Assembly: GCF_002153605.1 (NCBI RefSeq) | Contig: NZ_JOPG01000005.1 | Location: 124,001-188,000 of the forward strand | Source of the DNA: Acetobacter malorum | GTDB lineage: Bacteria; Pseudomonadota; Alphaproteobacteria; Acetobacterales; Acetobacteraceae | DNA: 64,000 bases | Reading direction: 5' to 3' | Part shown: piece after piece, positions 34,166 to 43,072 of the stretch | Position numbering within the stretch: position 1 is the first letter of the stretch | How the letters are laid out: each line of letters opens with the position of its first letter | Notes under the pieces: model-generated | Seen by the model: the letters and a program-made list of their open reading frames with translations, nothing else | The model's database searches: none | Told to the model about the DNA's origin: nothing | Made by a program: the position numbers and the translations under genes

Positions 34166-34845
34166 GCGGGATGCGTGCGCGGGCGCTGCTGGGTGCCGGG
34201 CTGGGCGTGCTGATGGGGGTCGCTTCTCTGCCCGTCGCTCTGGCGCAAACCGTTGGGACGACTGCGGGGGCCGGTAATGCTGTTACTGCCGGGGCAAGCG
34301 GTGCTCAGATGGGAGCCAGTCCTGCGCCGGTCGCCCCGCAGGATGCGCCGTTCATTACGCCGTCTGTGGATGCGGATGTGCTGTATGAGCTGACCTCACC
34401 GACTGGCGATGCGGTGATGAAGCAGCGGATGCGCTGGCAGGTGGGCACCCTCCGCCAGCGTCTGGACCCGGAGGGGTCAAACCTGTTCATGATTACCTCA
34501 TGGCCCGAGCATACGCTGACCGTAGTGGACCGGGACCGCAAGCGGGAGAGCGTGATGCCAGCCCCCAGTCAGGGCCTCACGCCGCCCGGTCATCCGGCTA
34601 TGGTTGGCACCTATGCACGATTGGGTGGTTCCGTGGTGGCGGGGGAAAGCTGCATTATCTGGCGCACCAAAGACGCCGACGGACATGCGAGTGATGTCTG
34701 TTACACGGCGGATGGTCTGTTGTTGCAGGTTGCACAACAGGGACAGATTACCGTCCGGGCGCTCCGTGTCAGCCGGGTGGCCCAGCCTGATGAAGTGTTC
34801 GCCATTCCATCGGGCCTGAAAAAAGAGGCCCCTGCCAAACCGTAA
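34162..34845 (+). CDS. Exported protein, paralogue 2 of a tandem pair
   Basis: 227 residues. Signal peptide with core GAGLGVLMGVASLPVALA, an Ala/Gly-rich linker, then a beta-rich domain that parallels the preceding protein: DVLYELTSPTGD, LTVVDRDRKRE, VVAGESCIIW and SDVCYTADGLLL. Two cysteines match those of the first paralogue and probably form a disulfide. It lacks the long C-terminal tail. The start overlaps the previous stop (ATGA), so the two are translated together. Function unknown. Confidence 0.72.
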   Translation: MSGMRARALLGAGLGVLMGVASLPVALAQTVGTTAGAGNAVTAGASGAQMGASPAPVAPQDAPFITPSVDADVLYELTSPTGDAVMKQRMRWQVGTLRQRLDPEGSNLFMITSWPEHTLTVVDRDRKRESVMPAPSQGLTPPGHPAMVGTYARLGGSVVAGESCIIWRTKDADGHASDVCYTADGLLLQVAQQGQITVRALRVSRVAQPDEVFAIPSGLKKEAPAKP

Positions 34846-34879
34846 TCCGCCCGGACCGTTACGACGGAAAGGAAAGGGT

Positions 34880-35527
34880 ATGCGGTTGCGTTACCCTGTT
34901 GTGCTGGGTCTGGCGTTCTGTGCGCTGATGGACCCGGCGCAAGCAGCCCCGGATGCGGGGAGCGGAGACAGCACTCCGACAGATGCCGGGGCAGGCACGT
35001 CAGCCGGGGGGCAGGCTGTTTCTATTTGCGTCAAACCACAGCCGGGGGCGGCGCGGGATACGTTACTGGTCATACCCTCCGGCACCGTGCTTGTGGGCCA
35101 GACTGTGCCCGCAGGCCGCCGGCAAAGCGCGCAGATGGAAGCCGTTGTCACCACAGAAACCGTCACACTGACAGAAATGCAGCCCTGTAGCGGAGCAGAT
35201 GCCTCAACGCTGGTTTCCCGCACCCGCCATTGGCTGGTGGACCCGGTGCGCCCGCAGGCTGCTGTGGTCTTGCATCCGGTTGGGGAGGTCAGCGGCAATG
35301 GTGTGGATACGTCGTTTGAGGAAGAACCCGACGCGTTTCGCTCTGCCGTCAAAACCGGTGCCATTACAGCCCACGTGCAAGGTACCCTGAAAGAGACTGT
35401 CGCGCTGACGGAAACGCAGGCCGATATCCCGGAAGAACCAGATAACGCCATGGGCCCGGACTGGGCGCACAGCACCGGCTGGGATCAGAACAGCTTACGT
35501 AAAACGCCGGGCAACAAAACCGAATAG
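34880..35527 (+). CDS. Exported protein of unknown function overlapping the end of the AsmA-like gene
   Basis: 215 residues with a clean signal peptide (LGLAFCALMDPAQA then APDAG) and a GGAAAGG ribosome-binding site. The mature part has two cysteines (VSICVKPQPG and MQPCSGAD) and many Thr/Val strands, so a small beta-rich periplasmic domain is likely. It is 34 bases after the second exported paralogue and probably belongs to the same operon. Its last 43 bases overlap the 3' end of the convergent gene. No family recognised. Confidence 0.68.
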   Translation: MRLRYPVVLGLAFCALMDPAQAAPDAGSGDSTPTDAGAGTSAGGQAVSICVKPQPGAARDTLLVIPSGTVLVGQTVPAGRRQSAQMEAVVTTETVTLTEMQPCSGADASTLVSRTRHWLVDPVRPQAAVVLHPVGEVSGNGVDTSFEEEPDAFRSAVKTGAITAHVQGTLKETVALTETQADIPEEPDNAMGPDWAHSTGWDQNSLRKTPGNKTE

Positions 35528-38500
35528 GGGTTGATGCTCAGGTCCGGGTTTTCCAGCTTGCCGGCAATGCCAAAGGTCATGGCCACAAGGCCGCCCTCTT
35601 TTTCGGGGCTGAACAGTTTGCCAATGCCGGGCAGCTTGCCGGGCAGTTTGTTGATGGCAAAAACCGGCACCACGGTTCCGTTTAGGTCCAGCGTGCTGTG
35701 GTCCAGATCGATCTTGCCCTCCAGCGTGGCCCCCAGCGCATCATTCCCCATATGACCATTCCGAATGGTCAGCACGCCGTCAGAAAACGCAACAGGCATG
35801 GTCAGGGTGGAGACTTCAAACTCCGGAGATTTACGGGCGTTCACCCAGCCATACAGAGACAGATTGCGAGCCAGAAGCACAGTGGCGGGCGCTTTTTTCA
35901 ACACAAACGGGCTGATATTCAGCGTGCCCTTGAAGGGGGCCGTGGCCTGTGTGTCATCAAACGCGCCATTCAGAGTAGCGTGGCCGCCCTGCACGTTGGG
36001 CAGGATGTTGAGCGCGGCCAGAAAACCACCCATGTCCGGAATCGTCACATGCAGGGCACGGGTGGCCCCTTTGGGGTCCAGCGTCATGCTGACGGGGGAG
36101 GGCCCGCGCATGGCAAACCGCATGCGTTCCAGACGCTGGCCGTTATCTTCAAAATGCCCGGTTACGGCCCGCAGCGGCTGCTTGGTCTGGCTGTAATACA
36201 GGGCGTTGGCCGTCATATCGATGGTCCACGCATTTCCCGGTGGTCCATGCAATTTGCCGGTGGCGGCTTCCGGCACATGCAGGCCGGAGGACGCGGCCTG
36301 TTTGGGGGCGTTCGGGTCGCCTTCCATCAGGGGGGCAAGGTCCAGCGTATCGGCATATACACCCACCTGAATGGTTTTGTCCTGCGAGGCATAGGGCAGC
36401 ACAAGGCGGGCATGGCCGGTAGAGCGTTCGATTTTAAAGGATGAAATCAACAGTTCCGGAGCGGCTTTTTCCCGCAGCACGGCTCGGCCCCGCACATCCA
36501 GTTCCGGCCCGGTGGCGAAAATCTTCTCAACCGAAGTGATGCGGCCGTCCAGCAGGGCGAGGGTGGCGGAAACCTGTGCCGTGCGACCCGCCACCTTGTG
36601 CCACAGGGGAATGACAATACCAGAATGCTTCAGGTCGAGGTTGATGTTCACCGTGCCCTGCTTGTTCGCCAGCCGGGCATAGTCCACCCCCAGATCGGCG
36701 GTGCCGTAGAAGTGGGAGCTGGTGTCAATGCCGGCAGCGTTCGCCGTGTCCGGCGTGATGCGGGTGAACAGATGTGCCTTTTCCGCAATTTCCTGCGGCT
36801 TAAGGGAGCGGAAGTTCATGAAATAGGTAATGTCTGACGGCAGGCCACCCAGCACGCCATGCCCGCTCAGATCCATTTGCTGCGTGGTGGCGGCAATCTG
36901 AAAGGTGCCATTGGTAATGGCGCGCCCGGCGACAACATTGCCCAGATGCGTGTGGCTGACCTGTGCGTGGGCGTCCACGATCATCTGATCGGTCGTGACG
37001 TCACTTTCCAGTGGCAGCGTCAGGGAGAATTTGGCGCTGGCCTGCCCGGAGGGGCTGGTAAAGCTAATGGGATGGCGGGCCAGAAGATGCAGCCGCGGTT
37101 CGGCCAGCATGGCCAGCAGATCCCGCAGGTTGCCGTGCAGTTCCGTTACAATAGTGCCCATCTGGTCTTTTTTGGACAGGCCGGTAATTTCCATGGAGCC
37201 CGGACCAGCGGCGACGCGCCCGATGCCGGTGGCTCCCACATTTTTATCAGCCCGGTCCACCAGCTGATAGGCGTGGTCGAAATGGATGGTCAGCTTATCG
37301 AGATCATTCACCTCAAGATGCGCATCCAGATGATGCAGCGGCGAGATGGGACGCAACCAGTGAACGGTCAGGTCTGAGCCTTCCACGCTCCCTTTCAGAG
37401 AGGTGAGCTTGATACCGTTCCAGCCTTTATCACTGTGCAGTGTTACGGCGGTGTGCAGGTCATGCGCTGTGCCGTCGGTAATATTGGTATCTACCCATTT
37501 CCGGCCCCCTTTGGCAGCTTTGGCGGGCCAGTAATTGGCAATATCGCCAAAGGGAATGGTGGGAATATCCAGCGCCATCTGGCCGGACAGCACAGTGGGG
37601 CTGAACAGGTCTGAGGCATTTAACTGACCTGTCAGGCTGACGGTAATGCCGCCTTTTTCATCTTCCGGGTGTTCCGGGTTCAGCAGGCCCAGCGTCAGGC
37701 CTTGCAGCGTGATGGTGGCGGGCGTGTGTGTAGGAGAGCGGTGATCCAGCGCCAGATGCGCCAGCAGAGACCCATGATGAAGCAGGTAAGTGGAGCCGCC
37801 GCCCTGAAGCTCACCTGCGCCGAGATCAGTTTTCAGATCCAGCCCCTGCGGGAGGAGCCAGTTGCTTTTGGGGGCGGGGGCAAAAACCGTATCCGCTGTC
37901 AGGCTGACCGGCACATCCAGTGTTTTCAGAGCCGGGGCCAGTCCGGCGAAGGTGCTGGGCCGCACAGGCGCGAGGGAAGCATGCCACTGGATGGTGCCGT
38001 GATCAGTCTGTGCGCCCTCTGCCGTTACACTCAGGCGTTCCGTGCTGTCTTCCTGCGCCTGAAAGGTGAGGGCGACAGACCCGGTCAGGCCATTCTGCCC
38101 ATGCAGGCTGACGGCACGCAGGGTGGAGGTGATGGGCGAGGCAATCCACTGCGTATGGGTCAGCCTGTCATCAATCGTGACCTGCGCATCGGTCAGGCTG
38201 ATGCGTTGCAGGGCGCTGGGGTCCAGCGTGTCATTACTGTCAGGTGGCGTGGCGGGCGTAGGGGGCGCGTCCACATCCAGCCCGATGCTGCCGTCTTTCG
38301 CCCGCCGCAGCGCCATGCGCACGCCGCTCAGGTCCACCGTATGCAGGGCTACGCTGCCGTGGATGAGCGCCAGCGGATCAAGCGTGACATTTGCGGCCTG
38401 AATGGTGTCGGTCGTTGTCTTGTCAGCTTTGAGAATGCGGACATCATGCAGTGAGAGCATAACAGGCACGCTCAAGCCGTCCCGCAGACCATTCCATGCC

Positions 38501-38742
38501 AGTTCTGCCCGCCGGAGCGTAAGCGTTGCGGCGGCGGGGTGACCGGGGCGGCCGTTCAGCACCGCAACCGGCAGGAAGGGCCGCACAAAAGGCGTGACGT
38601 TGACCGGCCCGAACAGCATGCGCACCAGCAGGGCTGCCACACACAGCACCGGCAGCACCAGCACAGCTACGGCCAGAACAGTCAGAACACGCAAGGCCCG
38701 TTTGTGCAGAGGGCGGGGGAGGTCTTGACCCGTGGAAGTCAA
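35485..38742 (-). CDS. AsmA-like/DUF3971 large envelope protein (YhdP-type)
   Basis: 1085 residues. One N-terminal membrane helix at about 18-42 (VLTVLAVAVLVLPVLCVAAL) anchors a very long periplasmic part made of repeating beta strands, as in AsmA, TamB and YhdP, which form grooves for phospholipid transport to the outer membrane. The C-terminal region (about 850-1070) has the AsmA-like pattern: KGTLNISPFVLKKAPA, ARNLSLYGW, DHSTLDLNGTVVPVFAIN and LPGKLPGIGKLF. The start is TTG at 38742 with AAAGGG upstream; no ATG fits before the anchor. It is divergent from glnE with only 38 bases between starts. Confidence 0.85.
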   Translation of the reverse strand: MTSTGQDLPRPLHKRALRVLTVLAVAVLVLPVLCVAALLVRMLFGPVNVTPFVRPFLPVAVLNGRPGHPAAATLTLRRAELAWNGLRDGLSVPVMLSLHDVRILKADKTTTDTIQAANVTLDPLALIHGSVALHTVDLSGVRMALRRAKDGSIGLDVDAPPTPATPPDSNDTLDPSALQRISLTDAQVTIDDRLTHTQWIASPITSTLRAVSLHGQNGLTGSVALTFQAQEDSTERLSVTAEGAQTDHGTIQWHASLAPVRPSTFAGLAPALKTLDVPVSLTADTVFAPAPKSNWLLPQGLDLKTDLGAGELQGGGSTYLLHHGSLLAHLALDHRSPTHTPATITLQGLTLGLLNPEHPEDEKGGITVSLTGQLNASDLFSPTVLSGQMALDIPTIPFGDIANYWPAKAAKGGRKWVDTNITDGTAHDLHTAVTLHSDKGWNGIKLTSLKGSVEGSDLTVHWLRPISPLHHLDAHLEVNDLDKLTIHFDHAYQLVDRADKNVGATGIGRVAAGPGSMEITGLSKKDQMGTIVTELHGNLRDLLAMLAEPRLHLLARHPISFTSPSGQASAKFSLTLPLESDVTTDQMIVDAHAQVSHTHLGNVVAGRAITNGTFQIAATTQQMDLSGHGVLGGLPSDITYFMNFRSLKPQEIAEKAHLFTRITPDTANAAGIDTSSHFYGTADLGVDYARLANKQGTVNINLDLKHSGIVIPLWHKVAGRTAQVSATLALLDGRITSVEKIFATGPELDVRGRAVLREKAAPELLISSFKIERSTGHARLVLPYASQDKTIQVGVYADTLDLAPLMEGDPNAPKQAASSGLHVPEAATGKLHGPPGNAWTIDMTANALYYSQTKQPLRAVTGHFEDNGQRLERMRFAMRGPSPVSMTLDPKGATRALHVTIPDMGGFLAALNILPNVQGGHATLNGAFDDTQATAPFKGTLNISPFVLKKAPATVLLARNLSLYGWVNARKSPEFEVSTLTMPVAFSDGVLTIRNGHMGNDALGATLEGKIDLDHSTLDLNGTVVPVFAINKLPGKLPGIGKLFSPEKEGGLVAMTFGIAGKLENPDLSINPYSVLLPGVLRKLF

Positions 38743-38780
38743 CGCAGCAACCCTTTGCGTTCAATAAGAATGGTCAGATT

Positions 38781-41700
38781 ATGACGGCAGCTGTTGTTTC
38801 TTCTTACTTCCGGGATGTGCGGGCGCCGCGCGGTGCCCCCACACGTCTCTGGCCTGATGCCAGCTGGCCCGCGCCGGCAGACGCACAGGCGGCTACGCAT
38901 TTTGCGCAGGATATGGCGCTGGCTTTGCAGGAGGCCGGAGGGCCGGATGATGTGCTGACCCTGCCCGGGGCTGCGGGGCTGGTGGCCTGTCTGGGCGGAA
39001 ACAGCCCGTATCTGTCTGATCTGGCGCGGCAGGACGCGGTGTTTTTTGCAACGCTGGTGCAGAGCGGGCCGGAGCCCTGTGCGAAGGACGTGTTTGCAGC
39101 ATTTGCCGAGTTTGACATCACATCGGGGCGAGAGTGTGTTGCCCGCTTCCTGCGCGAAGCCAAAAAACGCACAGCCCTGATATGCGCTGTAGCGGACCTT
39201 GGGGGATTCTGGTCGCTGGAGGAGGTGACGCAGACGCTCAGTCGGCTGGCGGATGCGGCGCTGGAGGTGGCGGTCAGACATTTGCTGTGGAGTGCTCATC
39301 AGGCTGGCCAGATTCAGTTGCGGGACCCCAAACGCCCAGCGCATGCCAGTGGTTTTGTTGTGCTGGCAATGGGAAAGCTAGGGGCACGGGAACTGAATTT
39401 CTCCTCGGATATTGATCTGATGGTGCTGTACGATCCGTCCGTGCAGTCTCAGCCTGATACCGTGCGGCGCGTCTTTATCCGTATGACTAGCGATCTTGTG
39501 GGCCTCATGGAAGCGCGGGATGCGGATGGCTACGTTTTTCGGACAGATTTGCGTCTGCGGCCAGACCCGTCCTCCACCCCTCCGGCTGTCTCTGTGCAGG
39601 CGGCCATCCAGTATTATGAAAGTCTCGGCCAGACGTGGGAACGTGCCGCCATGATCAAGGCGCGGCCTGTGGCGGGGGATATAGCCCTTGGGCGGCGTTT
39701 TCTGGCGGCCATTCGCCCGTTTGTCTGGCGGCGACATCTCGATTTTGCGTTGATTGACGATATTCACGACATGAAGGCCCGCATCGACCGCTACCGTAAG
39801 GCCGGGCGCACAGGGCTTGCTGACCTGCCCGATGCGGTGCTGGCGGACCCGGCGGCCAGCCGGGACTGGCTGCTGGGCCATAACGTCAAGCTGGGGCAGG
39901 GCGGGATTCGGGAAATCGAATTTCTGGCGCAGGCCATGCAGCTTGTCTGGGGTGGGCGCGTGCCTGCCCTGCGGGACCGCACGACCTTTGGCGCGCTGAA
40001 AAAACTGGTGGGGTCCGCCTATCTGCCGCGCGAGGAAGCGGAAGTGCTGGCCCGAACCTATCGGTTTCTGCGGGATGCGGAACATCGGTTGCAGATGCGG
40101 GCTGACCACCAGACGCACGATCTGCCGGACCGCCCGGAGGCGTTTGATGCCTTTGCCGTATTCATGAATTATACGGACGGCGAGGCCCTGGCGCTGGAAA
40201 TGTTACCGCGCATGCGGGAGGCCCGGCGCATTTTTGAACGGCATTTTGCGACCCCGCAGGTCAGCGCCCCCGTACAGGACGCCACCCTTCTGGCCGTGGC
40301 CCCGGATGATGAAAATTCTCCGGCACTTCTGGAAAGTCTCGGATTTCCCGCTGCTCAGACGGAAGAATCCGCGCAGGTGCTGGCGCGCTGGCAGACCAAC
40401 ACCCTGCGTGCGTTACGCTCCGAGCGGGCTCGGGCCTTGCTGCGTGGCTTGCTGCCCGCGCTGCTGGCCAGTTTTGCAGTCCGTAGCAACCCTCTGGCCT
40501 GCCTGCGGCGGTTTGAGGCGCTGCTCGCGCGTCAGCATGCCGGGGTGCAACTGCTTTCCCTGTTCGAGCGGAACCCGGCGCTGATAGACCGGATTGCCGC
40601 TCTGTTTGATTCCTCGGCCTTTCTGGCAAACCATCTGGCCGATACGCCCTCTGCACTGGAAGGGTTGCTGGAACCGGAGCCGGAAGAAGGCCGCAACGTG
40701 CTGGACCGCCTGCGGCACCTGGCGACGGAAGTGGATTCCGCAGAGTTGCTGGTAACAGCCCTGCGGCCTCTCCTGCGCGGGGAAGAATTTCGCCTGTCCG
40801 TGGCGGTGCTGGAAGGGCGGCTGGGAGAAAATGAGGCCGAAAAGCAACGGACCGCGCTGGCCGATACCATCATGACCGTGCTGATGCGGGCGGTAGAAAA
40901 GGAGCATCAGCAACGCTACGGCCGCGTGCGCGGTGGTGGCATGGCTGTGCTGGCGCTGGGCAAGGCGGGGTCTCGGGAAATGATGCCGGGGTCTGATCTG
41001 GACCTGTTGCTGGTGTTTGACCACCCGGAGGACGTTCAGGTCAGTCAGGTGCCGGAGAATGCGCCCAGACTTCAGAATGGTCTGCCGGTGCGTGCGGCAC
41101 GGTCACTGGCGGTATCGCAATACTATACCCGTCTTGCGCATGCCTTTATTGCCGCACTGACTGCCCCCGGCCCGGAAGGTCCGCTGTATGCGGTGGATAT
41201 GCGGCTCCGTCCTTCCGGTGCAGCCGGGCCGGTTGCTGTCTTCCGCACCGCCTTCCTGAAGTATCATCAAGATGCCGCCTGGACATGGGAACGCATGGCG
41301 TTGACCCGTGCGCGTGTGATTACGGCTCCCGCGGTGCTTAAGGCACGCTTGCAGGCGGATCTGGTGCAGATTTTGAATGGCGATCTGCGCAAGCCCCGGC
41401 CCTCCACCGAAACGCTGCTGGAGGATGCCCGGCAGATGCGCGCTCGTCTGGCGCGGGATCTGCCTGCGTCCAGCCCGTGGGACATTAAACGCCGGGCGGG
41501 CGGCCTGATGGAAGTCGAGTTTGTCGCCCAGATCCTGCAACTGGTAGCAGGCACTAAAGACGCCAGAAACCCATGCACACGGCGGGCGCTGGCTTTGCTG
41601 AAAAAGGGCGGTTTGCTGAATGCAGCGGAAACAAAGCTGCTGCTGGAGGCCGATACTGTCTGGCGGCAGCTTCAATGCCTGCTGCGTCTGCTGTGCGGGC

Positions 41701-41921
41701 CGGTGCCACCGGTTGATCTGGAGCGTGGTCTGGCTCCCGGTGCGGTGAAGATTCTGCTGCGGGTGATGGGAGACGCGACTTTGCCAGACCTGATGGCGCG
41801 CACCGCGCATCTGGCGCAGGCTGTCCGGCAGATATTTGAACAGCGCGTAGGGCCGGTAGGCGTGGAGGACAGCTTTGCTCCCAAGGCCCCGGAAGAACGT
41901 TCCGGACTCTCAGCCGTTTAG
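38781..41921 (+). CDS. glnE: Bifunctional glutamine synthetase adenylyltransferase/deadenylylase
   Basis: 1046 residues. The two nucleotidyltransferase domains each keep the active-site motif: SSDIDLMVLYD near residue 210 (adenylyl-removing half) and PGSDLDLLLVFDHP near 735 (adenylyl-transferring half). Each is followed by a helical domain, with the KARPVAGD and DLRLRP(D/S)G-type blocks typical of GlnE. It adds or removes AMP on a Tyr of glutamine synthetase under PII control. Slightly longer than the enterobacterial enzyme (about 950), mostly at the N-terminus. Confidence 0.95.
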   Translation: MTAAVVSSYFRDVRAPRGAPTRLWPDASWPAPADAQAATHFAQDMALALQEAGGPDDVLTLPGAAGLVACLGGNSPYLSDLARQDAVFFATLVQSGPEPCAKDVFAAFAEFDITSGRECVARFLREAKKRTALICAVADLGGFWSLEEVTQTLSRLADAALEVAVRHLLWSAHQAGQIQLRDPKRPAHASGFVVLAMGKLGARELNFSSDIDLMVLYDPSVQSQPDTVRRVFIRMTSDLVGLMEARDADGYVFRTDLRLRPDPSSTPPAVSVQAAIQYYESLGQTWERAAMIKARPVAGDIALGRRFLAAIRPFVWRRHLDFALIDDIHDMKARIDRYRKAGRTGLADLPDAVLADPAASRDWLLGHNVKLGQGGIREIEFLAQAMQLVWGGRVPALRDRTTFGALKKLVGSAYLPREEAEVLARTYRFLRDAEHRLQMRADHQTHDLPDRPEAFDAFAVFMNYTDGEALALEMLPRMREARRIFERHFATPQVSAPVQDATLLAVAPDDENSPALLESLGFPAAQTEESAQVLARWQTNTLRALRSERARALLRGLLPALLASFAVRSNPLACLRRFEALLARQHAGVQLLSLFERNPALIDRIAALFDSSAFLANHLADTPSALEGLLEPEPEEGRNVLDRLRHLATEVDSAELLVTALRPLLRGEEFRLSVAVLEGRLGENEAEKQRTALADTIMTVLMRAVEKEHQQRYGRVRGGGMAVLALGKAGSREMMPGSDLDLLLVFDHPEDVQVSQVPENAPRLQNGLPVRAARSLAVSQYYTRLAHAFIAALTAPGPEGPLYAVDMRLRPSGAAGPVAVFRTAFLKYHQDAAWTWERMALTRARVITAPAVLKARLQADLVQILNGDLRKPRPSTETLLEDARQMRARLARDLPASSPWDIKRRAGGLMEVEFVAQILQLVAGTKDARNPCTRRALALLKKGGLLNAAETKLLLEADTVWRQLQCLLRLLCGPVPPVDLERGLAPGAVKILLRVMGDATLPDLMARTAHLAQAVRQIFEQRVGPVGVEDSFAPKAPEERSGLSAV

Positions 41922-41996
41922 TTTTCAAGACTACCGGGCAGGGAGGCTGTCCGGCAGATTTTTCCGATCTATCGTTTTTCAAGGAAAGAACCCAGC

Positions 41997-42488
41997 ATGA
42001 CAGAGACGCAGAACACGACAAAAATCGACCTGAAAGAGGGTGATCCGGCCCCGGATTTCCAGCTGGATGCCAGCGGAGGGCGCACGGTCAGTCTTGGTGC
42101 GCTGAAAGGCAAGCCGTTTGTGCTGTATTTTTACCCCAAGGCGGATACGCCCGGCTGCACCAAGGAAGCCTGTGGGTTTAGTGAGGCTCTGGCCCAGTTT
42201 GAAGGCGCAGGTCTGACCGTAATCGGCGTCTCGCGCGATCCGGTTAAAAAGCTCGACAAATTTGCTGAGAAATATGACCTCACGTTCCCGCTGGCCTCAG
42301 ATGAAGCCGGAAGCGTGACAGAAGCCTATGGCGTGTGGGTGGAAAAATCCCTGTATGGCAAAACCTATATGGGGATTGATCGCACCACGTTCCTGATCGG
42401 GGCTGATGGTAAAATCGCCCGCATCTGGAAAAAGGTCAAAGTGCCCGGCCATGTGGAGGCTGTGCTGGACGCCGCAAAAGCTCTTTAA
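41997..42488 (+). CDS. bcp: Thioredoxin-dependent peroxiredoxin (BCP/PrxQ)
   Basis: 163 residues. The peroxidatic Cys54 lies in FYPKADTPGCTKEACGF, with the resolving Cys59 five residues later (C-x4-C), the atypical 2-Cys arrangement of PrxQ. The Arg of the active site is in GVSRDPVKKL. It reduces H2O2 and organic peroxides using thioredoxin. GGAAAG lies upstream of the ATG, 75 bases after glnE. Confidence 0.95.
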   Translation: MTETQNTTKIDLKEGDPAPDFQLDASGGRTVSLGALKGKPFVLYFYPKADTPGCTKEACGFSEALAQFEGAGLTVIGVSRDPVKKLDKFAEKYDLTFPLASDEAGSVTEAYGVWVEKSLYGKTYMGIDRTTFLIGADGKIARIWKKVKVPGHVEAVLDAAKAL

Positions 42489-42518
42489 CAGCACGCCTCC
42501 GGCATCAGGCCGGTGAAG

Positions 42519-42539
42519 CCGGCTGGGATTACCAGCCGG
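42519..42539. terminator. GC-rich hairpin between bcp and the convergent glycine-rich protein gene
   Basis: CCGGCTGG (42519-42526) and CCAGCCGG (42532-42539), perfect 8-bp stem, 5-base loop GATTA. The minus-strand gene's stop lies in the loop. No T-tract, so its role in termination is tentative. Confidence 0.4.
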
Positions 42540-42936
42540 AGTAATAGCTGCCGGGGGCGGCGTAATAGCCCGGTGCCGGAGCCACCGGCACTGCGGGCAC
42601 CACCGGTACGGCATAGCCCATAGCGGGCGGAGGTGGCGGGGGCGGTGCATACGCCACCGGCGGCGGTGCGGAATTGCCCATGGCAGCACCGGCCAGAGCG
42701 CCAACAGCCAGACCACCAATCAGAGCGCCTGCAATGGCGCCCCCACCGGGGCCACGGTGCCAGCCGCCTCTACGCGGGCCACCGCCCCAGTAACCACCAC
42801 GCGGCGGCGGAGGCGGTCCACCCCAGCCGGGACGACCCCAGCCACCGCCCGGATGCGCCTCTGCGACGGGCAGTGCAGCCAGTGTCGTGCCTGCAATAAG
42901 GGGCAGGGCGAGAAGAAGTTTTGTCATACGGCGCAT
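42529..42936 (-). CDS. Glycine/proline-rich exported protein with glycine-zipper segment
   Basis: 135 residues from the ATG at 42936, supported by GAGGAGG seven bases upstream. Signal peptide to about residue 27 (ALPVAEA then HPGGG), a Gly/Pro/Trp-rich region with repeated GGxW(G/H)RPG-like units, a glycine zipper GGGAIAGALIGGLAVGALAG, then proline runs and a Tyr-rich end. Glycine-zipper segments of this kind insert in or associate with the outer membrane. Function unknown. Confidence 0.72.
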   Translation of the reverse strand: MRRMTKLLLALPLIAGTTLAALPVAEAHPGGGWGRPGWGGPPPPPRGGYWGGGPRRGGWHRGPGGGAIAGALIGGLAVGALAGAAMGNSAPPPVAYAPPPPPPPAMGYAVPVVPAVPVAPAPGYYAAPGSYYSGW

Positions 42937-43056
42937 CGTGTGCCTCCTCGAAACTGACAGAGGAAACACCGGAGCGTCCCCTCTTCACGTCCTAATAACG
43001 CGCTGCCTCATGGCAATTTCAAGGCCGCTTCCGGGCGATTTGTGTCCATCAAAAAA

Positions 43057-43072
43057 GGGGGGCTGTTACCCC
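43057..43072 (-). terminator. Probable terminator at the end of the MFS gene
   Basis: On the minus strand GGGG-TAACAG-CCCC is followed by CCTTTTTTG; the stop codon lies in the loop. The stem is short (4-5 bp) but the T6 run is typical. Confidence 0.4.
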
